Shown here in pieces: positions 1 to 12,690 of a stretch of 64,000 bases of DNA. The stretch comes from Liquidambar formosana. Its lineage: Eukaryota; Streptophyta; Magnoliopsida; Saxifragales; Altingiaceae. The translations under genes and the position numbers were made by a program. How positions within the stretch are numbered: position 1 is the stretch's first letter; each line of letters begins with the position of its first letter. The DNA lies in the NCBI GenBank assembly GCA_039720395.1, contig CM077828.1, forward strand, positions 29,074,069-29,138,068, written 5' to 3'. The notes under the pieces are model-generated. The model did no database searches. It was not told the origin of the DNA and saw only the letters and a list, made by a program, of their open reading frames with translations.

Positions 1-33
1 TCAAAATGACCTTTTAAGGTACCAAATATATTA

Positions 34-319
34 GGGTAAATTATAATAAGATCTCTTCTAAAATCTGATTATTACAGATACATCCCCTCACGTTTTTAAA
101 ATTATACTGACATCTCTTACTTTACAAAATAAACTACAAAGAGACCCCTACTTCTAACTTCTATCCATTAATCCGTTAAATCAGATTTAAATTTTTTCAA
201 AATACCCTAACTACCCTTAGTGGATAATAACTTCCATATTAAATGCGTATAACTCACCAGTCCAATAGTTCATCCAATACTTTTGAATTTTTTAATTATT
301 ATTGATAAACAACTAAAAG

Positions 320-359
<40 letters not shown>

Positions 360-1149
360 AAAAATGCTAAAAACAATTTAAATTTTCTGTCCAACTAATG
401 TGGCAGCTGTCAAATTTGCTATTTAGAAACAATTATTTATTTAATTAAATTTTTAATTGATTTGCAAAATATATATAAGAAAAATGCTAAAAACAATTTA
501 AATTTTCTGTCCAACTGATGTGGCAGCTGTCAAATTTGCTGTTTAGAAACAATTATTTATTTAATTAAATTTTTAATTGATTTGCAAAATAAAAAATAAA
601 AAAATTGATTTGCTAAGTTGCCACCTCATTTGAGTAAGTAGATTTGAGTAAAAAAAAAAAAAAAAGTGCTATGTAGCATTACTCATATGTAGAAATAAAT
701 AAAAAGAATTATTACAATGGAGATGCACGTATAGAGGTGGCAAATGAGGTGGCAACTTGGCAAATCAATTTTTTTTTTTTTTTTACACATCAATTAAATA
801 GATAATTGTTTCTAATGAGAAAATCTGATGGCTACCACATCAGTTGGACAAAAATTTAAGCTCTTTGGCATTTTTCTTTTATATATATATAATCTTTTAG
901 TTGTTTATCAATAAATTAATAAATTAATCAAATGTACTGGATGAATGTGTTAGATTGATGAGTTATATGCATTTAACATGGAAGTTGTCATCCAATAAGG
1001 GTAATTAGGGTATTTTGAAAAAAATTGAAAGTGATTTAATGGATTATGGACGGAAGTTAAAGGGAGGGGGTCTTAATGTAATTTCAGAAACGTGAGGGGG
1101 TCTATTTGTAATTTTCAGATTTTAGAGGGGGTCTTAATGTAATTTACCC
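34..1149. mobile_element. Non-autonomous Mutator-like foldback element, 1.1 kb
   Basis: The two ends are long inverted repeats: the left begins GGGTAAATTATAATAAGA and the right end is its near reverse complement. Outside the ends lies a perfect 9-bp direct repeat, AATATATTA (25-33 and 1150-1158), the size typical of Mutator-like insertion. The interior is also near-palindromic: about 300-330 pairs with 890-915, and 598-634 pairs with 740-774. A 120-bp unit is tandemly duplicated at about 354-593, with an inverted partner at 820-890, which suggests a second foldback element nested between TA-rich flanks. There is no coding capacity, so any movement would need a transposase supplied elsewhere. 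Confidence 0.85.
354..593. repeat. 120-bp tandem duplication inside the first MULE
   Basis: Two head-to-tail copies (about 354-473 and 474-593) start with AAGAAAAATGCTAAAAAC and differ by only a few bases. Their inverted partner is at about 820-890. The duplication probably arose after the inner foldback inserted. It follows a (TA)n run at 321-356. Confidence 0.8.
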
Positions 1150-1633
1150 AATATATTACCCTCTCCAATTTGTCTCATAAATATAGGTGAAATTTAATAA
1201 AATATGTAATGACCTATTTTTATGGGACAAAAAGAATACAAAAGATGAAACCTACATGATGGATTTTATGTGAACTTTATCCCTTTGTGTCACAATTGAT
1301 CAGTTAAATCTAGTTTGTCTATCATTTTTCATTTTCAATATTGGTCGATAGCATTGGATCAATTGGATTATGATAACTTTGATCTGTCTTAAATTCAATC
1401 CATTGGCGCAGGACTATTTATGACAAATTTATATAAGTTTCAAAAGTTATTAATTAGTTATAAAATTTATACTCAATTTTTAAAATATAAAAACATAAGC
1501 TTATAAGTTAGTCTAGTGGTGATGGAGGTTGGGGAAATTAGTAGGATTATGATAGGTTAGAGGTCTATACTTAGTATATTTTAGGCCCTAGTTCAAAACA
1601 GGCTTTGATTTGTGCCTAAAAACTTTTCTCATA
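1150..1633. other. Intergenic, nothing recognised
   Basis: A+T-rich sequence between two MULE-type elements. I see no reading frame, RNA gene or clear repeat beyond the target duplication at its left edge. Confidence 0.5.
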
Positions 1634-2026
1634 GGGAACGGCTTTTGCCCTCCCTCATTTTTTATCACACCCACATGCTTTAGGTTTTTAAGGTTTTATG
1701 CAAAAAATCGAAGGTTTTTATGAAAACAGGTTATGTTATCCACTAGAAAACATCATTTTGAATAGTTTTTCAGAAGAAAGATTTTCTAAAATCTATCGTT
1801 TAAATAGATTTTTTTAGATATTTATAACTTTTATTTTATTTTTTTGCCAAAAAATCTACTTAAATAATAGATTTTGAAAAAAAAATTTTTTACAAAGTTG
1901 TTTAAAACGATGTTTTCTAATAGATAAGGCAACCGATTTTTGTAAAAACATTTTATATTTTGCAAAAAAATTCTTAAAAAGGTAAACGAAAAGGGGTGAT
2001 AAAAATGAGGGGCAATAGCCGTACCC
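1634..2026. mobile_element. MULE-type MITE, GGGAACGGC family, copy 1
   Basis: The 393-bp element has terminal inverted repeats beginning GGGAACGGCTTTTGCC and ending GGCAATAGCCGTACCC. The flanking 9-mers, TTTCTCATA (1625-1633) and TTTCTCGCA (2027-2035), match at seven of nine positions, so the target duplication has decayed. The interior folds on itself around an AATCTATCGTTTAAATAGATT-like core. Related copies lie at 28953-29368 and 45594-45992, with a diverged relative at 28481-28876. Confidence 0.75.
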
Positions 2027-2559
2027 TTTCTCGCAACTAAGTTAGGTTAGGGTTGAGGTTAGGCCAGGCTTTAAATTCTAGGCACAGGCTGGTACTGCTA
2101 ACGGTACGAATGCTGGGCTGTCATAGTGTCATCGGGCTGCTTCAAGTATTGGACCCTTGAGCCCAACTCATAAGATGTTAGTGTAAAACTTACTAAAGAC
2201 GGAGTATTATTCTTGACACCTTTCAATCAAGATAAAGAAATTTTATATTTTGACAAGTAAGATAAAGAAATTCATTCTCTGTTGATTTAGTACATTTCTT
2301 TTTCTATTTCACAGCATTCATCTCACCAAACATGCCCTTCCAGTGTTTGATCAATGCATGAACACTGTGGTAAGGCATTTAAACAATGTGTGTGCACACG
2401 CGCACGCTTGCCAAAAAGATTATTATTTGACCATTTTTAAAACCTAACCTAATTAAACTAGGGCTCAGCTTGAAACCTTTTTTTTATTTTTTTGTCAATA
2501 TAAAGAAACCACCTTTACCCCTAACCCCCCTTAATGTTAACAAATGGGTATCAACATGT

Positions 2560-2645
2560 CTCTATAAGATTGAATCCGAACTCACCCACTTAGCATGTGA
2601 GGTTAATACCATTAGACTATAATGCCATCGATTACCTTGAGCATC
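2560..2645 (-). mobile_element. Possible tRNA-derived SINE fragment
   Basis: On the minus strand a box-A-like stretch (TAGTCTAATGGTA) is followed about 35 bp later by a box-B-like GAGTTCGGATTC, the internal promoter layout of tRNA-derived SINEs. No tail or target duplication was verified, so it may be a fragment or chance. Confidence 0.3.
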
Positions 2646-2861
2646 TTCGCTTGGACATCAGTTTGGTTAGACTTTGAGCAACTTGTTCAACCCTAAGGTT
2701 TGGGCTCTGGGTTGGCCTTAAACCCAAACCATAAAGCCTACCCAATCTTCATTCGCAATTGTTTTATATTAAATCGTGTTCCATACTTCAGAATTTTGAT
2801 CCTTCTTTTTTTCCACTAAATTAAGTTTGTCAATTGTCCCAAAGGCTGCCAGTCTTAACCC

Positions 2862-2899
<38 letters not shown>

Positions 2900-5800
2900 A
2901 CATTTATTTCTAATGAGATGATGAAGAGTGCTAGGAGCTACTAGTGTTGTGCTACAAGAAGACTGGATATGAAAGAAATGTTAATTCTTGAATCATATTT
3001 GGTATACATTAAGCCACCACCAAGATCAGAGCCTTGTCCAACATGATTATGGGGGAAGAACAGTGCCACCAAAAGAGGACCCATATAGGTCACTCCACCT
3101 ACGCGGCTACGCCTTTTTGCCGAGGAAAAACCTGCTTTCAACATTCTCAGTGTGATCCAATTTATTTAAAATCAAACTTTGTAAAGAAAGAAAATGATTA
3201 AGAATAAAAGAGAACGAGAAAGCCGAAAAAGAAAAAATTTTCTGTTTGGATAAACTAGGAAAGTAGGAAGTGCACGAGCCACTCAAAAAGGGACCTCATT
3301 AGCAGACTGGACCCCTAGTATTCATTGACAATTAAGAATGCTTGTGTCTTTTGTTTAGCATCTTTAATGTTACTATAAAATTGGGGCATCACAAAAGGCA
3401 CGCCCTAAGATTGTAATGATGGGTTTGCAAACATTACATTCTAAAGAGGAAAAATACTAGGGAAGCAATGATTTAGTTTTATGCAATTGATTTCAGGTTT
3501 GTATGTTGGAATTCCATTCACTGCACAACCCCCACATATCCATAGCTCAGGGTTCAAGAATTTCATCAAGGACAAAAATTTTAGAGGATATTAGGGTTTA
3601 ATATTATTGGGAGAATATAGATTGGTCCAACTAGGGGCAAAAATTGCAATTAGTTATATTATTACTCATTTACCAGGAAGTTAGTAGTCATTTATATTGA
3701 ACTGAATTATTTGCCCGTAACTGCACTAATCTGTAATTCCTCCATTATAGATTGGTCCTACCGGAAGAAAATAATTACAATTAGTAGTCATTCTTAGCTA
3801 TTTTAATTTCTATAGAAAACGAAGTCAAGCAAATCAATGCATTGATGCTGTTGGCCAAGGTTTCATGTCAAAGGTATGCCATTTTGAAGAATTTGCATTA
3901 CCCAGGTGATTTGGTATTTCCAGCCCATTTCTCGGAATGCGGCATCCTCGGAAAATTGTTTAACCCCTATCCTATTTTTCAAAAATGTGTAGAACCGTTA
4001 AAAGATAAAGTAAGGTTTTCTAACTTAATTTAATACAATTATATACTTTTCTGGGACACCAAACACAGCATCAGGACTACATAATCATCACGAATTGAAG
4101 TTGCTTCAGGTGGGATCACAAAAAGAAGTCAACCATGAACATAGGATTTCTAAAAATATAATGTGGGCATGCAAGCTGCAGCCAAAAAGAAAGCCCCTTT
4201 GCGGTAATGGGAACCTTGAGTCATGATGTTCCATGCCATGGCCCCCTTATGAAACCTCTCTAGTCCCTGGATTCAAGAGGTGTCAAAAGGTATTTTGAAA
4301 ACCAAATGAAATCCCAATACCTTAGGCTTTAAACCAAAGTAGGGCCATTGGAAGATTCCTTGTTGCAGGAGTGCTCTCTCCACGACATTACCACTCATTT
4401 AGTCTTGTTGAGCATCCCAGCTCCACTTTGAAATCATGAAACCACTTTTGCATCAAACTCGATAAATTATTAAAGGGCATAGGACACAGAGACACGTTTC
4501 AAATTTCTTTCATTAAATTTGCCCGACATTTTACTCTACTCGAACACTTATTTGGGAAAATCAGTACCCAACAACACCTTTTAATCCGATAAGCAATAAT
4601 ATTGGTGGTGGTTCCTCTTTTGCAAAACACTTCTTGGTTGACCTGCAAGAATTATCAGCTGGGAATCTTATTTGGACCACGAAATATATGCAAAATGGTA
4701 TTGGGTGACATGATTGCATGCAACAACACATTACAATTAAAGTGTCGTCGTTTCTCTCACGTTTGTGAATTTGGCCCCACCTCGCAATTCTTGACCATGA
4801 GATACCGCATGAAACCACTTGCAGAAAACATAATTTGCAATTGGAAAACCCCTGATGACGAGCACAGAACACAGAGACGTACGTGTTATTAAGAAATAAA
4901 TTGACCCTCTGTGTCGGTGTCTGTGTCCATCATTACTTTTTGCTGTGGTTGGACTGATAGTGGGCCTCTTTGCAATTAGAACCACCAAAGGTGCAGCACC
5001 TATAAGAGTAAATGCAATGATTTTTCAAGAAGGTTCTCATGTAACGTGACATTTGAGGGAAATCTCCATTCTGAAGCAGTACAAGTTAGGCCACTCCCAC
5101 TGTGGTCTTCTTCTTAATAAAGAGACAGCAAAATATCAAATCTGTGAAAAGGAGATGAAATTACCACTAATGAGTAATGTTCAATATAGATCGGGAATAT
5201 AAAATATCCCTACTGTCAGCGTCAAGCTGATCAAACAAAAAACTAGGAGGTTCGTCAAAAATATTACAATATGTATTAGTAGCAGGCACCCTTCCTTGCA
5301 ACTATACCTGGGCTTAAACACCTTCTTTACCAATCTTGTGATCAAAAAATAATTTCATATATAGAAACTACTTCTGGACTGAAAATAAAAACGACTTCAC
5401 AAATAATTAAAAGAGAGCACAAACATTTCCTTCGATATGCTGCCTTTTTTTTTGTTTTTTTTTTTTTTTTTTTTTAAGAACAACTTAATTCACAATATGG
5501 TGTAGAATTGTACTTTTTCTAGGACTCAATTCAAATTTGTAACCAGGTTACCTTTTCATGGCATGGACTGGACTCTGAAGGTGAAATTGGGACCAAGTAG
5601 GCCAGGCTATAAACCCAAAGTAATAGGTCTATTGCATCAATGGTTACTCATAACCAACATGTGAGCCTGCATAATTTTTATGGACATATGTCAATTTAGG
5701 CGTCTGTCATTGTTTGACATCCCCCAAGTATATCCCCTTTTGTTTAGTTGCCTTTCACCAACATTCAATGAAAAGGATAAGGATGCTTCTACCAGCGAGG

Positions 5801-6347
5801 CACTTCCATCTTTTCCTTCTAAGGATGAACAACCTTTTTTTTTCATATTAAACAACTTAATTAAGAAGTGAGGAAGGTGCCCCCCTACACTGGGTGGTAG
5901 ATCCCCATGGGTCTCGTACCAAGGGCCTTAGTTGAAACATGATAACCAACATCTAACAACTAAATATTTACGCATCAAAAAATAAATAAACACGCATCTC
6001 AAAATTGAAACTGCAAATAGTATGAAAAATCAACTCGAAACGGAATATAACAGAGAAATACATTGATTATTACAAAGCAATCACACCATGTGTTAATACT
6101 CTCTTGGTATACAAAATATCTCAACCCCATCATCTTTCAAGGATTCCTCTACATCTCTCCTAACCCTTAAAAAAACGGGGTACATGATAGGACCACGCTA
6201 ACCAGAAGGAACCAACTCTCATTTACAAGAAGCCAACACGCAATTCTTCTTTTTTTTTTGGGGGGTGGGGGGGTGTAATTAATAAAGAATTAACCTTTTT
6301 TTTCACTCTTACAAGCATATTACTGTCGGTTTACAAAAAGTAACCCA
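2646..6347. other. Intergenic region downstream of the BTB/TAZ gene
   Basis: No convincing gene is visible. It holds a poly(A) run (2861-2897), a T-rich tract (5450-5475) and a small foldback near 3609-3745. Short reading frames at 2941-3144 and 4561-4988 overlap on both strands and have no recognisable domain. Confidence 0.5.
3609..3745. repeat. Small foldback MITE-like repeat, copy 1 of 3
   Basis: The sequence starts near GGGAGAATATAGATTGG and ends near CTAATCTGTAATTCCTCC, with an inner TAGTAGTCATTTA block. Related sequences lie at about 36640-36755 and 41674-41825. I could not verify a target duplication for any copy, so family assignment is open. Confidence 0.45.
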
Positions 6348-9300
6348 TTATAATCTAAAGGTTCTAATCCCATGATTATCCATTCTCTCTCTTGGTTCCT
6401 CTTCTCTTTTCCTCTTGGGCAAAGACAAGGAAGACATGGCTTTGGCTGACACCACCTTCCTCACAAGTAGTCTCCACCTTGCGTCATCTCCCTTTTTCTC
6501 CACTTGTGTTTTCAGCTTGAATTGCCTGGTCACATTTTACCCAAACATCAATATCAGAATATGGATTCTCAGCACCTATACCTAATATATACAGAAACGT
6601 AACCCAAAATATCATGCATCCTCTGTCCACCGTTGAATGAAAAGAAACACATGGTCGATAAAATGGACCCTTCTCCACAAGAAAAGGACAGGTCGATGGA
6701 CCATGGAGTCATGAGGACCCACCATCTTGATATTTAACAAAGCACGGGTAAAAGGTGATTAGGTGAGTCGAATTTCTATCTATTCTGATGGGACCCCATG
6801 CCATCAGAAACATTTTTGTCCCTAGATATTTATTTTTCCCCAGTCCATTTGAAGGACCACCACTGAATTTGGACCGTAGAAATCAGTATTTAAACCTACC
6901 AAAAGATTTGAACTTGATCACAAACCGCCTTATAGCGACATAATTGAAAATAGGGAGACAAATGAAGAAGGTAGAGGCTTCTATTTTGTCACATTTTGAA
7001 AGATAAAACAGTGCCACAAGGCCATTAGCTGGTGTTCAGCACAACAGCTAGCTAACCAATACAGGAAAATTCAAAGGTACAGCTTAAGTGATGGCTGACG
7101 GGCCAACCTTCCGTTTGCTTAGAAAAAATTAAATAGGAGAAGGAAGGGCCAATCGATGAGCCTTGATGAATCAAAGCAAACAATGAAACTGACCCTACAT
7201 GCCAACTATATGGATCACCGACTCACTTTTCCTATAAAAATATACCACACATGATAAACATTCTTAAAAATCAGCTTACGTAAAGGGTAGGCTGCTTGCT
7301 TGGAGCCCATCTTCACAATCTAAAGGAATCTGGAGTCTGGAGAGTAAGGATTCAATGATGAAGACTAGACTAGTTGTGCTGAATAGTAAACTCCAGGCAG
7401 TGTAGGGCATGAAAAGTCTTACAAAATTCCCTTAAAAAAAAAAAAACAATATTCAAGAATCCAACTAGCGTGATTGTTTTTGGCTTTTTTCAATGCCCAA
7501 TTCGTTGTAGGGCATGAAAAGTCTTACAAAATTCCTTCAGGAAAAAAAAAAAAAAAAAAAAACCCCTACAGGGGATCCAATTCCATCTTAGTTCTAATTT
7601 TATTTTTTTGATAATGAACCCAATCTCTAAAGGGAAGGGAAGAAAATAAATTAAACTCACACGCTGAACTGTGTCTAGCTATCTGTTTGCATATTATCAT
7701 GCTAGTCGAACTCTTTCTAATTAGGATTAAAAGATGAGGGTTTTGAGTGTTACCTGCAAAGAGGAACTCTGCAATGATCAGGTTGGTCACAGATGGAGGA
7801 ATGAAGTCGCAGGATCTGCCACATTCTCTTGCACCGTAAACACCCTCCATTAACCCTCTTCTTACACATAGCAAAGTGACGAATCAAGAGCTGGAGACCT
7901 TGACACGTGGAGAACTTGCTGCAGGGTCCCCTGTTCTTGGTAGGTTCCATGTCATACGGCCCTACACTCGTGCACCCTTCACTGCATATGTGCTCCAAAC
8001 ACTCCATTGCTTCACTTAGCTGCAAGTACAAGTTCTGCTCCTCTCTGTGCTTCCTTGTTCTCTTCTTCCTCTGTTTTCAATATTTCCCAACAAAATAATC
8101 AATTACTAAACATGAAATTTTGTAATAAATGTCCCATTTGGTTGATGAGAAATTAGAGTAAAAGAAACCCCTTCTTTCCCCTTTTCTTTTTGTTCCGCCA
8201 ATTTTCTCAGAAACCAATCATATGAAAAAGGAAATTTGCCAGGCTGTATTACCGATTCAGCTTCATCAATGAACTGTAGAATCTCGAGCTCAAGCCAAGG
8301 GTCGTGATTTTGCACGAACCTCCAACCCTCCGTCTTCTCCACGGCTTTGAAATGATTCGACATAAACTTCAAGCATTTGAGGTAAAGATCGGGTGCGTCG
8401 CAGAGCCTGGCGAGTTGAAGCACGTCCACCACATTCTCAATCGTCAACCGCTCAGCCAACCCCTTGGTGCATCTCTGCTTCAGCTGGGGTACCAAGAACA
8501 CATGGGATAGAGCCAACAAATGAATCCCATACTTCTCCATCTGCTCTTCCGTGCACCTGCAATCAAGCCTAGTTTCAGTCATTTTATACCATCTTCCCAC
8601 CCAAAAAAAAAACAATCAAAGGATCCCTCCATCGTTGGAGTCAGGCAGAGATAGGCATTACTCATTTGCTGAAGTCACACAGATACTTGCCCCATTTTAT
8701 AAGATCATTAATGCAAGTCACAAGCGGACTTGTAATCTCAGTTCATTATCATCTCTACAACAAATCAAAACGACAAGCTCTGAGTAACACATCTAGGGAT
8801 TTGCTACTCGATCAATTCCGCGTGAATGATCTTTTATTTTCATTTACCGATTCAAATATAATATATTTGGTGATTCACTTTTAAAATTTTCCAACATATT
8901 CACACCAATAGACCAAAAATAGAATACTGATTTAAAGAATCTACGCGTATCTTCTATTAAAAATCTTAGATAAGCTGTTATGTCTATGTATTTTATTTGT
9001 CATATTTAAAATATACTTAAATAGAAGTATAGAATATATGTGGGGTTTTGAATGCGCCACGTGTGGGGCAAAGGTTAGGTGGTCGGCTGGCTTCGTCCTC
9101 AAGCATTCTCCATTGAATTCATACACTAATTGAAAATTTTTAGTAAAACCACAAGCAAAGAATCCGATCAAGCCATCAGATTGGACGACCACGTCGCAGC
9201 CGTCCGATCAATTCAAATAGAAAACGTAAATAATGAAATGGACGGCTGATAAGGAAAACTGCTTTTGGCGTGTGAAAAATGGCGTGTGCAAGGCAACTGA

Positions 9301-9905
9301 CCTGGAAGAATAGAGGAATCGAACGAACGCGGCTACAGCATCGCAAGGAACGCCGAGAATCGGAATGACTCTTTCCGATCTTCCGTGCTTTCGAGGCCGA
9401 TCTATGATGTTCTCCAGTACAGGCGAAACCGAAGCCTTTCGATTTCAAAAAACAGAAAAAACAACCAAATTACTTTCAGAATCGGAAATTCATAAAACAT
9501 ACTAACTGATTCAGATTGAAAAGCATCCATAAACTTCGCAGAAAAGCAATATTAAAAACAGAGCGCAACTGCGCAAGTGTTTTGTAGAACCGTTTCAAGC
9601 GAGTTTCTTCAGGAAAAAAAACGTTGTACTAGTAAAAAAGTGTTTTCTGAAAATGTTTTGAGCAGAACTTCATCAATTTTACTTCAATCAGAGAGCAATA
9701 AGCAAAGATCAAAAGAGAAGCTGTAGTTCAATACCAGGATGCTAGTGTGAGCAGGAATGTGTAGTCCACCGGAAGTGAGAATTTGAACGTCAGGTATGCG
9801 CATTCCGGCGGAAGTTTCATCGGCGTTGGCCGTGAAAGACGGATGTCCGTAGAGATCGTCGGAAAATTTGGTCGTCGACATGGTTGTGTGTTGATTTTCT
9901 TCCAT
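6348..9905 (-). CDS. BTB/POZ and TAZ domain protein (BT family)
   Basis: Five exons join in frame: 9905-9735, 9435-9302, 8556-8253, 8070-7754 and 6525-6348, giving 367 residues, the usual BT-family length. The BTB/POZ fold (about residues 38-110) starts at DVQILTSGGLHIPAH. It is followed by a BACK-like helical stretch, a Cys/His-rich TAZ zinc domain (about 214-308, including CSKFSTCQGLQLLIRHFAMC) and a basic C-terminal helix (RWRLLVRKVV, from 326) where BT proteins bind calmodulin. Family members act as nuclear and cytoplasmic scaffolds, some as CUL3 ubiquitin-ligase adaptors, in nitrogen, hormone and gametophyte responses; which role applies here is unknown. The start at 9905 gives a normal N-terminus, with ATG nine codons on as an alternative. 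Intron 4 is long (about 1.2 kb). BT number (1-5) is unassigned. Confidence 0.93.
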
Positions 9906-9969
9906 CAGATAGGGAGAAAAAAAAAAGGCCTTCGAGTTCTTGTGGGAGAGACCATGAGGTTGTGCCTCG

Positions 9970-9977
9970 CTTTATAG
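9970..9977 (-). promoter_or_regulatory. Probable TATA box of the BTB/TAZ gene
   Basis: Minus-strand CTATAAAG lies about 65 bp upstream of the start codon, giving a short 5' leader if transcription starts about 30 bp downstream of it. Confidence 0.55.
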
Positions 9978-10445
9978 ACAGAGCACCGGGGAAAAAAATC
10001 AAAATGCCACTACTAATGTCCACGCGCCTTTCGAGCTGCGTGCATAGCACTCTGTATAAATGACCGTGGATTTGAGCCGACGCTTCAGCTGCGCGTGGGG
10101 ACAGGTTTTATGAAGGTGAACAGCATCTACAGTTCCGTGTTTGCCCTTGCTTTCGTAGAAATTGCCTTCGGTGTTTTATATGGGTGAGGCCATCAAGCTG
10201 ATTTGGAAGGGATGAAACGCCACGTCAGGGGGTAAGGCCGGGAATATATTCAATAAACGTCTCTTGGAGATCAGAAAGAAGCGCCTAACTAAGTCTGACG
10301 TGGGACTTAAACGCGTACTAATCCTTTCCAAGCTGTACAATTACTTCCGCTTGTATCTGGGACTTAGCCACATATTATAAATTAAATTAATTTAATGGCC
10401 ACTTCAAACCCCTCATGCACCTTCTCTCTCTCGTTTCTATAAATG
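9978..10445. other. BTB/TAZ upstream region
   Basis: Promoter-side sequence somewhat richer in G+C than its surroundings, with several ACGT-containing motifs (for example CCACGTCAGG near 10210). No other gene is seen. It ends at the possible Helitron terminus near 10446. Confidence 0.4.
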
Positions 10446-11087
10446 CTAGGTATTAACACGTGCGTTGCACGTGTTGAGATTTAAATATATTGGTTTTATT
10501 ATTGTTATTTAAAAATCATTTGATTATATCATAAAAAGATTCATTGCTCAGAAAAAAAAAATGTTGTTAAACTTAAAAATTTGTCATAAAATATAATTAA
10601 AAAAATAATCTAATTTATGGCACCTACAAAGTAGCACAAACACACTATTCTCTATATACAACAACTTGCACATACATATATAATTTCTCATGTCTTATTC
10701 TTCTAATTGCTCCATCACGATATTTTCGTTGATGTATCTTTTACTTCCAATATGAGCTTTGTTTTGTTCGCCCTCGTGATGTATATCTCTGAACCATTGC
10801 TGCTCTTTCATCATTGCTTTGTTCATGAGTACGATGTGAATTGTTTCTTCCCATTGTATAATTGTTGAAATCTCAACTCAATCTTCTCCAGTTTTTTCCT
10901 CTGGTGCTTGTCTAGCTTGCGGTGTATGCTTTTATGCTTCTTGTGTTGCATACGTATAAAAAAAAAATTGTCCCTTATTTATTGATAGATGATTGAAAGC
11001 ACAAGGATACAGCCCAGAGATTAGGTGTTTTCAATGCAAGAGAAAATGCAATCAAAGCTAATTAAGCTAATACTGATGGAAACATAT

Positions 11088-11328
11088 CAGGGCCGGTCCT
11101 GAGGTCAGGCCACTCAGGCAGCTGCCTAAGGCCCCAAAATTTTGACAAAAAATAAGGGCCCCAACTTAGTTGTTACCTTTGTAATGAAAAAAAAAAAACA
11201 TTTTTTTTAATAACTAGATGAGAAAAGGCCCTAATCCAAGTTTAAGGGCTCCAAATAATTCCTAAGTTTTTAACTCAAGTCCATATACAATAACTCAAAT
11301 GGCTAAATAATCTACTTAGCTCAAGCCC

Positions 11329-11359
<31 letters not shown>

Positions 11360-12327
11360 AAATCAAATCAGATCTAGCGCCTTTCTCAGTTTGCCTCGAG
11401 CCTTCAAAATCCAACTTCCTCCTCTCTTCCTCTCTTAGTGCTCTCAACCTCTCACAACCTCCATTCAAATAAGATTATATCATAATTCTATTTGGAATAT
11501 TAAAAGTATTTAATTACCTCCCAAACAAAGAAGTCAAGTAGACTAAACGTCCAAACCATTCTCTCTTTAATTAATTAATTTCTTTACTCTTTCTTATATA
11601 TATATATATAGAATATTAATTTATACGCATAAGGGACACTTTGATATTATTGGGGGAGATTTATTTTTAGAATTAAAGGTTTTGAAAGAAGTTTTACTAA
11701 CAGATTTAAAAAGGTCAATTGAAGTACCGAATTATTTAAAAGAAATGGACAATTGTTTCCCAAATGCTTGGATTGCTTATAGAACATTGTTGATCATACT
11801 AGTTACAGTTACATTTGCAAAAATAAGTTTTTCAAAGTTGAAGTTGATCAAATCTTACCTTCGTTCCATTATATCACAGGAAAGATTGACCGAATTAGCT
11901 ATATTATCCATTGAACATGATATGGTAAAAAAACTTGATTATGCTAACTTAATAAGTGATTTTACAGCTAAAAATGCGATAAGAGTAATATTTAAGTGAT
12001 ACTTTGCTATAATTGGTTCATTTCTTTTTGGTATTATAGCTTTAAATTTTGCCTTTTTTTTCTTTTTCGATCTTCTTGTATATGTGATTTTTTTCTAAAT
12101 TATAAAGTAAGAAGGTCAAATTTTATTTATTTATAGTTCTTATAAAGATTTAGTTTTTATCTTAATTTATATAAGCAAATTTTAGTACTCATATATTTAG
12201 GCAAATTTTGTGTGTATTAGGAAAAAAAAACTTGTTGGGTCTAAATTTTGTTGTGCGTATGAATATGTATAAAGGGCCTCATTTTAAGAGTTCGCCTTGG
12301 GCCCCAAAAAACTTAGGACCGGCCCTG
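11088..12327 (+). mobile_element. Defective hAT transposon with 8-bp target duplication
   Basis: The terminal inverted repeats begin CAGGGCCGGTCCTGAG and end CTTAGGACCGGCCCTG. The element is flanked by a perfect 8-bp direct repeat, AAACATAT (11080-11087 and 12328-12335), the hAT target size. At 1240 bp it is too short for a full transposase and keeps only a C-terminal remnant. It lies inside the possible Helitron at 10446-12708. Confidence 0.88.
11682..11999 (+). pseudogene. hAT transposase C-terminal dimerisation remnant
   Basis: A 105-codon frame contains SFSKLKLIKSYLRS, ERLTELAILSIEHD and a following LDY...ISDF block. This matches the C-terminal dimerisation region of hAT transposases of the zinc-finger MYM-type-1-like group, where the motif is usually ERSFSKLKLIK. 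The N-terminal BED finger and most of the RNase-H-like catalytic region are absent, so it is a dead fragment of a deletion derivative. Confidence 0.75.
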
Positions 12328-12377
12328 AAACATATGAAGTCATCCTCATCCAAACCATGTTCAAAACAATGAATTTT

Positions 12378-12690
12378 ACAAATATATATATATAATGCCG
12401 ATCAGGTCAGCACGTGTTGATATAAGTTATATCAACACCATGCATTGGGGGTTGTACTCCTTGTATTGGACCAATGTACTTCATAATCTACTAATGCACA
12501 AAGTACAACTTCCAATGTGGGTGTTGACGTAAGTTACGTCAGCACGTGCTGATATAACTTATATCAAAACCTGCATTAGGAGTTGTACCTTGTGTATTAG
12601 TGAGATGTGAGGTGCATTAAATCAATGCAAGGGGTACAACCCCCAATGCATAGTGCTGATATAACTTACATCAGCACGTGCTGATAGAAT
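12378..12690. repeat. Foldback repeat with CAGCACGTGCTGA palindromes
   Basis: Inverted segments pair across the region: GGTCAGCACGTGTTGATATA on the left with the CAGCACGTGCTGATAGAATC end on the right, and CATGCATTGGGGGTTGTAC with GTACAACCCCCAATGCAT. An internal third CAGCACGTGCTGATATAA lies near 12540. It resembles a foldback MITE; no target duplication was established. Confidence 0.5.

Noticed and set aside
4561..4988. Overlapping frames of 83-103 codons on both strands
   Set aside because: No domain, no splice-consistent partner exons and Cys/His-rich random composition; treated as chance.
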